Origin: Lates calcarifer
Taxonomy: Eukaryota; Chordata; Actinopteri; Centropomidae
Length of the DNA: 64,000 bases
NCBI RefSeq assembly: GCF_001640805.2
Contig: NC_066856.1
Span: 4,681,377 to 4,745,376, forward strand
Direction of reading: 5' to 3'
How positions within the stretch are numbered: position 1 is the stretch's first letter; every line of letters starts with the position of its first letter. Positions 36,180 to 47,159 of this stretch are shown piece after piece. A program made the translations under genes and the position numbers. The notes under the pieces are model-generated. The model worked only from the letters and a program-made list of their open reading frames with translations, did no database searches and was not told where the DNA came from.

Positions 36180-37685
36180 TCTGCAAGAGAGAATAAACAT
36201 CAGGCTACCCCCCTGCCTCTCCACTATTATGGGATGTACTTACTTAGGGATGTTCTATTTTAAACCAGCCTGGTCTGATCTTCACTCCCCAAGGGAGGAT
36301 CTCTGAAAGGTCTGCATTTTATACAGGCCTTCCCCTCTACACATTGATTTTCATCCACAGTATCAACACCGAAGATTTTTGAAATATTAAAACAAACATC
36401 TTGTGTTGCACTCCTTACAGTGCCATCTCTGATGAAAATGCATTTACTCCTGCACCTTTAAGTAGGGCAATATAAACATCCTCGAGTACCCACTTCTGTT
36501 ACAATAGCCAGTGTCATGCCGTACTGTACATAAACTGATATTTTATTCATGAGCTGAAATTTTTTATACTTTTAGGCCTGTACTGGAGTCTCCTGGGTAT
36601 TATTTTCAGGAAGCTGCATTTGTTACTACACGTAAACCCTAACCAATGTCTTTCTTCCTGAATGAACTAATGGCTATAACTACAGTTCCCAACTTCCCCA
36701 GGGTGACTGTGGCCTTCCAGCATTCCTGTTTTACCTTGGCTGCTTAGTATATCTAAGCTTTACTGTGATATGCCTCATCTGCTGCGTTCCCTTGGTAATA
36801 TAGTGCAAAGTAAGCAACCACAGAGTGTTTAACCACAAGGTCAGGACTAGAGGGCTGCAAGGGGACTGGAATCTCATGGGAGCCAACACAGATGTTGTTG
36901 ATGCTGGATATAGACAGTGTCTACCAATTTTTTTCTGACCTCAACATCACAGATTTCCTTTATCAACATAAACCTTGTGCAACAGTACTCTACAGTTCTG
37001 CCGTGTAAACTTTATGAAACTGTAGTAACAGTCTCATTTGAATGAGTGCAAATGAGTGACATGGTTATTTTCACATTAACAGTTGTCATTCACTATCCCT
37101 GTTTTTCCACTGTATCAGAAAGAAATTGCATATATGGACGGGAGCACAGTCATACAGAATTGGCTGGAGTGCACACTAAACACTTAGTAATTCTTCAAAT
37201 TATTCTTTGTGTTTTTAAGATGGCCTTTCATACTGGAGACTCTTCACAATTTATGTCTGACCCATGCTGGTCCCAATTCATATTAGGCAGTTATGACAGG
37301 ATAAATTCTGGTTGTCACATTTAGACACTCCAGTCTGCAGTGTATCTCCACTCACTTCACAGATAAACCAGAAAATATAATAATTACCAAATAAATGTTA
37401 AGTTTAAGCTAACAAGTCTCCTTTTGTCCATAAACACTCATGCTCACTCACAGATGTGATTCCTCCATCTTACCCTTTCTTTCTCTCTCTTTGCAGTGAG
37501 TCAGTTCACTGGCATTTAAACATTATTTATTGACATCCCTTAAATCCTCATGATAAAAAGTCAAATCAGTGGTGATAACAGGCAGCAGTTCAGTAAAGTT
37601 TGCCAAGTATTTTATAGGTTTGTAAACTTAACATCTATATTTGTGACCTGCCTTAAAGCACAGTACAACAAGACACAAAGGAAAA
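36180..37685. other. Non-coding stretch
   Basis: No gene is seen. The 92-codon frame at 37046-37324 has no domain. Confidence 0.5.
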
Positions 37686-37689
37686 GTTT

Positions 37690-38140
37690 CATTTAACTCT
37701 TTTAATGGAGTGGGAAAGCAAAGCAGCCTCATGACCCCTGCTCCTGTCAGCTTGAGAAACATTCATCCTGTAAAAATCTGAAGGTCTGACTCTAACAGCG
37801 CTGTTGCTGCGCTGCTGTTATCTAACCATGTTTCAGTTAAAAGCATAAAATCCAGACTGTATGGAGTAATAAGATCATTAACTAAAAATGACTTGTTGGA
37901 GGGGGATCTGATATTGAGCAGAGCTTTGTAGTATTAATGGAAGTCCCCAGAGCAGTCTGACATTGACAGAACAGATAACAGGTTAGGTAGCTTTGGAGCC
38001 TGAGTTGAATGCATCTTTCTCATTACTATATTACCCATCAGAACAGGAACAGAGAGAGCTACAGGCACACTGAGCCCCAGCTTGTTGTGGAAATACTCAT
38101 GAGTGCCACTGTCAAGGCTGCAAGGACCAAACACACATCA
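37690..38140 (-). mobile_element. L2/CR1-like LINE, endonuclease N-terminal fragment
   Basis: The minus strand from about 37932 reads YKALLNIRSPSNKSFLVNDL, then ITPYSLDFMLLTETWLDNSS and AATALLES. This is the first conserved block of the apurinic-type endonuclease of fish L2/CR1-like LINEs, where TETWL carries the metal-binding Glu. Shortly after, the frame is broken. The remaining text (GVMRLLCFPTPLKELNET) fits the later 'GGVATLF...' block with an internal deletion. Upstream (up to about 38140 or further) the minus frames are compatible with the region before the endonuclease, but I cannot fix the boundary. No RT region adjoins it. Confidence 0.75.
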
Positions 38141-38144
38141 CTGA

Positions 38145-39060
38145 GGGCTTAGCGCATTTGTATATGCTGTAATCGGTTGCACCGACTAGACTTTGCTGTG
38201 CTTTGTACAGCGTGGGGAGATGAAGGACAATTGTAATGCTGGCCAGAGTGAGGAGGTGAAGGGCAGGGATGTGGGTGGATAATGTATGCCTGCAGCAAAG
38301 GATGGTGCAGGCCAGGGGCTCACAGCCAATGCTGGAGCTGGATGCCAAGGGTTAGTTTTCAGCACGCGGGTGGGTTTGAAGTAGAAGTGGTATATAAGTG
38401 ATATATACATCTTTTATGTAACTGTTCAATCATCTATCTTAGAAAACCAGCAGGAAACACACCAACACCTTGTCAAAAATCACTGCTCAGTTTGAAGGAC
38501 AATTGTCAGTCATTCAATTTCTTTCTCCATTACTTCTCAGTCACCTGATGTAATTTACCTTTTTTCATATTCATTTATTTTTCCTTTTTTAAGAGTCTGT
38601 CCATTTTGTTTGGTCAGGGGTTATTTCAGGCTTTCGTTATACTGGCAGCATGGACAAAGCCTCATCCAGCCCAGCTGACAAGTCACACCCGGCACAGAAA
38701 GGTTGCATATGGATGGATCATTCTTAACATTGCTACTGACTGACACGGTGGCTGACAGCTGCCTCTGATGTATGGACACCCCACTACCTCTGTTACTGAA
38801 GCTGACACACTTTCCTCAAAGCTTTTTTTTTTCCTCTATAAAGGGCAAGATTGATTGCCAGCATTCAGATTTTCTCTCTTTACTTGTCAGTGTGTATGTG
38901 GGTGTATGTATGTGTATGTGTGTTTTTTTTAGACTGATTTGTCATGTATTAGAATTATTAATTTTACATTGTAAAATTAAAAATAATGAGGTGATTGGTG
39001 AATAGTAAATAAATATATCCATTTAACATTTAATTTAAAGCCAACACCTCAACTGGAGAA
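38145..39060. other. Non-coding stretch
   Basis: No gene is seen. Two antisense frames at 38112-38410 may be the 5' side of the LINE fragment next to them. GT/TATG-rich simple sequence lies at about 38890-38930. Confidence 0.4.
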
Positions 39061-39071
39061 CTGCTGTTGAG

Positions 39072-39963
39072 ATGGAGGCGGAGGCCGCTGTGTCTCCGTT
39101 TCCTCCCTCGGTGCAGCGTCTTTTTGAGATGGACCTTGGAGCCAACAAGAGTCCAGACATGGAAATCACCAAACAAAGTCTCCTGCAGATTCCAGAGCTA
39201 GTCTCTTGGATGAGAAAGAGCAAAACATTTATTTGCTGGGGAGGGAAAAACAAGCCTTGAACAAGAAGGCAGAGAGACTTGGGAGAGAACTGGCAGAGGA
39301 AAGTCTAGAGGAAGCTCTCAAAAATGAGACAAAGACTAGAGTGGAGATTGATACACGCCTCGCCAGAAGGGATGAGGAGATGTCCCAACTTCAAAACGCA
39401 CTGGCCCAGGCTGAAAAGAACCTGGAGAAATCACAACGCCAGTGGGAGGAGGACAAGACCCATCTCCTGGCTCAGAAGAAGGAGGACACCAGCAGCCTAA
39501 TGCAAAAGCTGACCCAGGTCCAGCAGGATCTAGGAGAGGTCTTGATGCCAGTGGGAGGAGAACAAGACCAATCTCCTGGCTCAGAAAGAAGAGGAAATCA
39601 CCACCATTACAGAAAAGCTGACCCAGGTCCAGGAGGACCTGGAGGATTCTTGACGCCGGTGGGAGGAAGTAAAGACCAATCTCCTAGCTGAGAGGAAAGA
39701 AGAAACCAGCAGCCTGATGCAAAAGATAACCCAGGTCAAGGAAGAGCTGAGCAAGGAAAGAAGAAGAAGAGAGAGAAAAATGTGAGGAGGAACTCATGTG
39801 AAGGCTGACACAGCTTGAAGATCAGATCAGTGATTTGTAGGTGAAAAAACCAAAAAGAAGGTCTCTGGGGAGACGGTTCCTCCAGGTCTTTAGGAGAACT
39901 AGAGGGACCCAGCCTGACTGTGATCTCACAACTGCAGCAGCACATCAGTCATCCAGGACTGCA
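39072..39963 (+). pseudogene. Decayed coiled-coil gene, copy B (with N-terminus)
   Basis: An ATG at 39072 starts MEAEAAVSPFPPSVQRLFEM and continues DLGANKSPDMEITKQSLLQI. A frame slip between about 39185 and 39215 is needed to go on with SLLDEKEQNIYLLGREKQAL. Then follow KNETKTRVEIDTRLARRDEE and heptad text with three units starting QWEEDKTHLLAQ (39440), QWEENKTNLLAQ (39549) and RWEEVKTNLLAE (39657), each ending in LTQVQxDLE or ITQVKEELS. Unit spacing is 109 and 108 bp, so the ancestral unit was 36 codons and one base was gained in the first interval. A TGA at 39651-39653 stands where other units imply an Arg or related codon. Further stops follow (TGA near 39801, TAG at 39838-39840). The C-terminal part KKPKRRSLGRRFLQVFRRTR matches copy A. 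No domain beyond coiled coil is visible. The parent gene is unknown to me. Dead copy. Confidence 0.75.
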
Positions 39964-40301
39964 GACTAACAGAACTAAGAAGTTGTTGGTTTAGCAGCAT
40001 CCTCTTTCTGTGAGTTTTGCATGTTCTCCCCGTGTCTACGTGGGTTTTTCTCCGGGTACTCCGGTTTCTTCCCACAATAAAAAAAAAAATAACACAAAAA
40101 AAGTTTCATTGTACAAGCCTCCATTTTTGACTCAAACTCAACATGAAGGAATTTGAGTCTGGGTTTAAAAAAACAACAACAAAAAAACAGAAGAAATACA
40201 GTGAAAAGACTGCCAGCAATAGCTACCAAACAAAAACCACAAAAACCATAATATCATATAAATGTACAGAAATCTTCATTAAAGGTTTTGCAGAGAAAGC
40301 T
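39964..40301 (+). repeat. 3' flank of duplicated block, copy B
   Basis: It shares with 3260-3575 the order CTAACAGAACTAAGAAG, TTGCATGTTCTCCCC, GGTACTCCGGTTTCTTCCCA, AACACAAAAAAAGTTTCATT, CAACATGAAGGAATTTGAG and CATTAAAGGTTTTGCAGAGA. Copy B has an extra A/C-rich insert at 40165-40250. Homology fades after about 40301. Confidence 0.7.
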
Positions 40302-40309
40302 TTTTTCCA

Positions 40310-43300
40310 CATTCTGCAGTTTTTACCTTTATCCCAATTATTATGACCAGACACTTTCAATAAGGTGATGGCACCAATGTTCTGCTCATCTCACTCTAAA
40401 AGGTAAGAATGGTGAACATCTGCTTCTGTCATTTACAGATCAATTGTTAAAAATTGGCCAGGGGTCTTTTTTTAATTGTTACAATAAATGCGTGCAGGGA
40501 ACAAAAATAAAGCAGGTCCCTTAAAAAACTTGATGAAAAACTATTATACAAGGTAACTTGAATTTTATCAGTCAAATATGGCACCCGTGAGTTTATTTTC
40601 CATTCACCCCTTAGGTGCACATTTAGGGATGAGTGGTACGGATGACATATCATCACCAATGTAAAGGTGCCTCTGAATTGTTTTGGGTAATTGCACCATG
40701 GACATCATATATAGGGTAAATTAGCCACAACTGGTCCAGGTGATTAATTTGTTTGTCAGTGTTGTGCTTTATTATATCAGAAAACCCAGTCAGCAGCAGC
40801 TAGTGAAGCACATAAATACATCCAGACAGATGAGCTGCAGACTCAAGTGAGCCCTAATATCACAGTGAAATGTCTGGCTCCAACTTCATAATCTGATAAA
40901 TTAATAAATATAAAGTGAAGTTCTTTAAGTATAAGTTGATGTTTGAGCTAGCTGTGGCTCTGCCCTGTAGCGTCATTTTATTAACTGCTGAAAAGTTGTG
41001 TTACAGAATCGCAGGTGATGGTTTAGAGCAGAGAAGCACATCTCATCGCAAGTTATAAACACATTTATTTTCTTGTAATATTTATTATGGAAATATATCA
41101 CAAATTGTAATTATTAATTAAAGCATAAGATTTATACTGATAAAATGTAAAACGTACGTTAAAATTATAGAAAACTGCATATAACACGTCCTGTTTTAGG
41201 CAAGTTATATAAATAAATACATATTGAATAAAGTGTTTTTCACATGTTAATGCATGTGCACATTTGATGCAACAGATTTGCCTGTTTTTGCAAATCCACT
41301 CCCTTGATTAACCTCCCATTTCAAAATGTGAAGGGAAAAAAAATACAAAATACAAAAGAGAAAAAAAATATGGCATCACTCAGCACCACAGGATATACTG
41401 GACCTGATGCCTAAATGTAAAAATAAGAGTCCATGTAGTTGGTGGTAATTATTTTTAGCTGACAATTTCCACTTCTCTAAGGCATGAGCAAAAAGTAAAT
41501 ATTACATGCATACACAATACAGTATTTAGCAGATTGTCCCTTTGCCTTAGAGTCCTCACCATCTGCTGGGAGCTGACCTCTTGGCTTGAGTGAAGTGAAA
41601 TTACTCTCATCTCCCACTTATTCATCTTTTATAATGATATACATGCATTATACTGGTGTTTGTGGATGCTTTACACATGCTTTATTTATACATTTGATTC
41701 AAAAAGTTCTTGTTGAAGGCTGTTCTGTGATTTTATCTTCCATTTGTTCTTGTTCTGTGGTGCACTTGTGTTCCTGTGAGAACCTTCAGCGATCTGATGA
41801 GTGGAAGCCTGTTAGGCTATGACACAGTCTTTCTTTTGACAATGTAAATGTTTATACAGTCTTCTTCCTAGTTTGTTTTAGCCTAAGCATGTTTGAGCTT
41901 CATGATCTTTGTTAAACTACCATGACATGGAAAAACATAAAGACAAAGTCAGCTGTGTGAAGAAAAAATACTGTAGGTCATGTTAGTGTTCTGAACTGTG
42001 TACACTGATTAAGCTGTAGCTGATCTAATCACTGTGACAGGCATGAAGTCACACATTCTAACAAGCCTAATTATTGCTGTCATATTTCATATAATATAAT
42101 ATAGACCATTACTGTCTTACAAGTTTAATGCACAACAATGTCAAAAAAATAAATAAAAAATTCTAATCAAATGACCGCTTTAAGAGAGGCCAAGCTGTCT
42201 ACGGAGTTGCTGAGTGATATATTTAGATATATACTTATTGGTAAATGCATTTGGTTTCTGCAGAGACTCTACATGAAGCTTGATGCATCTTGTGCACCTG
42301 ACATCACACTGTGCACAGTGTGCACCTGCATCATTGGTTGCCTTGTTTCAGCCAGTGATAGGTTGTTGGTTTCACACACCCATCTACATGAAGCTGGCCA
42401 TTTTACATTTTTCAAAGATGTATGTAGCAGCTTTGTACAGTTGAGCAGCTGCTTTTCCTGCTGTAACTTACTCTGATTGTTTGTCATGATTTGACCATTA
42501 CACCACGCTGTTGCATTCTGGTTATGTTGTTGCATTTTACTTTGTATGTAGCTTTTATGCAGCATTTGCGTTGTAGACAGATTCCTTCTATGGGACATTA
42601 ATGTTTAGCTTATTTTATTGAACTTGCATGAATGACACTTTTTGGCAAGCTGTCATTAGTATTCATTTGGAGGTGTGTGATGAAAATAAGCCCAATATTC
42701 AGTTCTATTTTTGGTTGCAACCAACACCTGAGAAATATATCTATGTCTTTATATGTTAAATGTGCCACCACAGTATGTTTATTGGCTTGTTGCTAGCATT
42801 TTCGGTTGGCTGTTTGTTGCTGGGCAGGTAGTGCACAGAGAATTTATGTATGTCTGTAGAGTGACGTCAAGCAGTGGAGGTGTGGTCTGTGAAACCAAAA
42901 CAATGAGCTGAAAGAACCTCTGCAGAGCAGCAGGGAACTGCAGTGTTGGTTCCTGTGGGTTTGTCACAGTAAGCAACACATTTTACATCCACTTCATTTA
43001 TCAGCCCGTGGAGCTTTTGACCACATATCATGGTCTTTGTGAGCAAATGAAGCTGGTTCAGATGTCAGTACTTACCTAGGTACAAAACTTTGGTCACATG
43101 TAAGTGGATATTATTAGCTGAATAAACAGGTTGCAGCACCAGCTTTTTTTATCTGTCAAAAAAAACAACAACTGATATTTGGATTTTTTTTTTATTGTTC
43201 TTTGTTTTATTTCTTTTTAAAAACCACTCTTTCTTTCAGCCCAATTCCGTCTATGGCTGCAACCACATTTACAAATGAAGGTTTATCCTTTTTTTTCTTC

Positions 43301-43880
43301 CTCCAATTTCATGTCTATACAGCTTTGTACTTGTGCGTGCATTTATGTGTGTATGTGTGACTGTGTTTGGAGTGATGCATATTCATCCGTGCACTGCTGA
43401 TTCTGGCAGGCAAGAGGAGAAAAAGAAGATGGAGAGACAGAATTGGGCCAGTGAGTGGCAGAGCCCCCCTACAACCTCAGTCAGAGTGCTGAATGTCTGA
43501 GGAGGGCCTGGAGGCCCCTGGGCAAATACTGACATCACTAGTTCGACTTCCTCGCGTCTCACGGCAAGACAGCCCCATGTAAATATTACATCTGTATACA
43601 CACACGTGCTCACACATATGACTGCACTCACACACTGTAAGTCTGAGTAAGGCTGTTCACTGCTGTGGCATGGTGTTAAACTGAACCACTGCCTTCAGTT
43701 ACTAATCATTAAAAGGCACATAAACACTAGTGTCTGACTATTAGCTTTAATAAAGAAGTAGTTCCTCTATCACGCTCCCCGGGTCTTATTTTATTTTCTA
43801 TCTATCATCCCTATTTATAATACTCACCAAGTAATTACCGAATTGTGGGAATGTGGCAAACTTTCCAGAAACACAAGCAG
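40310..43880. other. Non-coding stretch
   Basis: No gene is seen. The largest frames (42171-42476 plus, 101 codons; 42269-42598 minus, 109 codons) overlap in antisense and show no domain. AT-rich with short A and T runs. Confidence 0.45.
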
Positions 43881-43885
43881 TCACA

Positions 43886-44080
43886 TGACCTGGGGCCCGT
43901 TTCACAAAATGAGTTCAACATAATCTGGCTCTCTTTGGGTTTTCTGGCTTCACTGAGCCTTAAGTTGGCGATCCTGGATAACATGTCTCATTATCAGCTG
44001 GCTCTGTTAAACCTATCAGGCTACAAGCATGTTCATGTGAAAGAGGAGGAGTTGTTAATTACAAGTGACACATTAGATCC
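43886..44080 (+). repeat. Candidate 'GGGGCCCGTTTCA' interspersed repeat
   Basis: TGGGGCCCGTTTCACAAAAT is followed by GAGTTCAACATAATCTGGCT, TGGCGATCCTGGATAACATG and TTATCAGCTGGCTCTGTTAA. This resembles a fish non-autonomous DNA element that begins with 'ggggcccgtttca'. The other end is not visible. Confidence 0.4.
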
Positions 44081-44089
44081 TTGAATGAA

Positions 44090-47000
44090 GTACTGTTAAT
44101 GTAATGCAAGATGAAACAGTGATAACAACATGTAAATTTGGTTATGCTGACACCAGAAAGTGATTCCACTGGGTGAAATGTAAAGAATCTAATCACGTAA
44201 GTGGAAAAGCTTTGGAGGCTGTAGAAACACTAGAAATAACTTCCAAATATTAAAGCAAGTGTACGCCTCTAAAAAAGTGTGTGTGTGTGTTTCTTTTTTC
44301 TGCTCTTCTGATGCTGAACATTATGAATATGTGATGCAAATAAAACAATTTAAGTTCAAGACAGGAGGGGAGACAGAACAAATGATTCGTGTCTGATGAT
44401 GTCAATCTGACTGGCATGTGTCATTTATAATCACAGGAAATATTCAACAGTGTGTCTATTATTTTTCTGATAAAAGACAACAGCGGGCATAGTTTTTATT
44501 TCGGGTTACCATCACAAAGTCTCCCCATGATGTTCCGAACTGCAGCGATGGAATAAGAATGTAAAAGCATCAACACTGTCAGGAATCCTCTTGGGAATGA
44601 AGTCTTTGTGTAGCTATAATCGTCATTATGGCGCTATTTAGTTTGGTCAACTCTCCCTCCATTTGTTAGAGGCTCTGATTTAAAACCAATGTGACAGATG
44701 GAAAGCCTGGAACAGCAAAACAATTCTACTGATCTATAAAAATATCCACTGCTCTTTGTCATGTGTCACTTGATAAACTCTTTTGTCTATGTTAGGATCC
44801 TGTGGGAATGAGTACATGATGTTTCCAGAGATCTGATTGGTCAGTAAATGGGCTGTTGGCAGGTTTTGATCTGATCCTCTGAGGTTAAGCTGCTCTGGGG
44901 CAGGTAGGCATGCAGCATAGGTTACCATAGTGATTAACTACAGTTAAAAGGGAGCCAGCTTTGTGATACCAGAAAACATGAGCTAAGTTCAATGATAGGT
45001 GGATAACTCACTAATCATGCTTTATTGCATAGGCCCAAAGTTTTACACTGACTTATTTGGAGGAGAAAACAAACTTGAATAGCAGAATTATCTCCCAAAC
45101 ATCCTTCACAGTTTTCCTGACTTATCTTTGGCCCATTACAGTACAATAGTAGCATAGGAGTGCTTACTTTTGGTTTGACCTCCAAGTAAAGTTTATATTA
45201 TCTGGATCAACTGCTGGTTTGTTTACATCTCTCTTACTATCTGACTGCTTGCGTTTCTTGACCCACTGGAGTTCTGAGCGATATGACTGTGTTCCCAGAT
45301 CTCAGATATTATTCTGGTGAGTAGAATCTTATCTCAACTGATAGATATGATGGCTGCCATGGTCACAGGTTGTCATTTGTTATTTTTGATTGGTTGCAAA
45401 CGTCTGGAGGGAAAAGCTCACATAATATGAGCCTGCCAGAGAGCCAGACGCCCAGGAAGAGAGCGAGAGTAGAGACACTTGAGAGTGTCAAGCTACAGCT
45501 ACAGATGAATGCAAAAAGCTACTTTTTGTTAAGGCTGTGATGGACAATGAATATTTAAGATCATCCCTGTAGTATTTGGCTTTAGTTTCTGTCTGTGTCT
45601 GCTGGTTAACTTGAATGAACTGAAACTGATGCCAAACTCAGAGCGTGGTTGTTAATACGAGAGGATCACCATGGGGAACAAGTGAAGTGATGGCAGGAGG
45701 CTAGTCAAGCTCCCTGGAGAGATTGGAAGGCCTGCATCTTTTTCTTGTGAATGGCAACCAAAGCATTCAGATATGTTGTCGACTGTTAGTAACTGGGACA
45801 GCCATAAGGCTCAGTTATAATTAAATCCCCCAAACTTCAAAACAAATCATTTTACGAGGGCTACCTGTGCTGGTAGTACAACTTTTCTTGTTTTAAACAA
45901 GTGTTGTTCTCAGTCTGGATACCCAGTAAATTGGCCATTATTTGTTCAGATGTCACAAACTAAGTGTCAGATACAGACTGACCTGTCCTTGGGTAATATG
46001 GGTAATAGGAGTGTAGGTTTGTTTGCCCTTTACTGTGTTGATGACTTCTGCTGCTGTATTTACCCTGTTTGTGATTTAGTGCCAATCACATATGTACTTT
46101 TAAAGGGTTGTAAAAACACTGGTCGACAGACGAGGTGTAGAAAGAGCATGTAGTCAAAACTAGCTGGGAGTACAAGCAGGATTATTTGGCTGTGTTCAGT
46201 TACTCTTTTCAGCCTGCCTCTTCCAGGCTTCCATGCTCTGCATGGGAAAAAAAATCTGGCCCTCTTATTGAGGGCTGGAAGGCCAGTCCTGCAGTGGTCC
46301 AGTAAAAGTGTTGAACCTGGCTCAACTTTTGCCAAGTTTTGTCACAGCAGCTGGAAAGCCTCTGTGTTGGCCGGTGAAATTCCTGCTAAATTTCTTAACA
46401 TGAACACACCGTCTCTGCTATTTCCCTCCTGCTCGGTACAACAAAAGATAAATCAATTGCTGCCATGATAACTTTCCAGAGGGCTACAAATCCTGTTTTC
46501 AAGTATTATAAACATCTGTGTACTGTTCTGGCATCTGTTAAACTCAATAAATTTTCTAATCCTGAACACCTGGACTGTATTTCATGTCTTACCTGACATG
46601 CATTGTTTTAACATTGTTCTTTTTATTTTAAAGATACAGCACATCAGCAAAACATGTGACAGCTTTCAATACACAGGCTATGTTAAATTTTGATTGTGTT
46701 ACCAAAGTCCACAACAATCAAATACAGAGCAAGAAATTAAATTGCTGTGTCCCAGCACTTTCAGTTACCATACCTTAGACATACATCTTACCCTTTGCAA
46801 CAGCACTCAACAAAATGTATATGGCATGTAGCCTACCCATACTGCAACATTGCTCTTTCTGTCTCTGTGGCTGGCTTGTTCAGTCACACATGGCCACATA
46901 TCTAATTTCACATTACAAGTAACAGCACAGAAAATTCAATTTGTTTTTGTTTCCCTGCCATTTAGTGCAATTTCCATAAAATGAGAGTGGCTGACATCCA

Positions 47001-47090
47001 AAATCAATGGCTGTTTCCAAACCCCCAAGACTAATGGGGTAGATAGCAAAAACCGCAAGTTAATTGTTCAGGAATGTCCTTGAAAATTGT
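44090..47090. other. Non-coding stretch
   Basis: No gene is seen. Bases 44540-44690 have a low repeat content and could be conserved non-coding DNA (inference only). The pair of frames at 46060-46335 minus and 46268-46468 plus have no domain. Confidence 0.4.
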
Positions 47091-47097
47091 GTGTCAG

Positions 47098-47098
<1 letters not shown>

Positions 47099-47133
<35 letters not shown>

Positions 47134-47151
47134 TCCCTCTTTCTCTCTCTC
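47099..47151 (+). repeat. (CT)n microsatellite
   Basis: About 32 bp of pure CT, then imperfect CT-rich sequence to 47151. Confidence 0.95.
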
Positions 47152-47159
47152 TGTCCTTA

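Noticed and set aside
37690..38140. Endonuclease-like TETWLD frame as a DNA-repair gene
   Set aside because: The block ALLNIRS...LDFMLLTETWLD is the LINE endonuclease version, broken shortly after, with no host repair-enzyme motifs.
39206..39691. 161-codon coiled-coil frame as an active gene
   Set aside because: The start frame is out of phase with it. The last third (PVGGEQDQSPGSERRGNHHH and on) is the wrong frame of the repeat unit, and more stops follow.
46190..46480. Possible interspersed repeat with GTTGAACCTGGCTCAACTTT
   Set aside because: A short inverted repeat is present, but I could not match it to a family or define ends.
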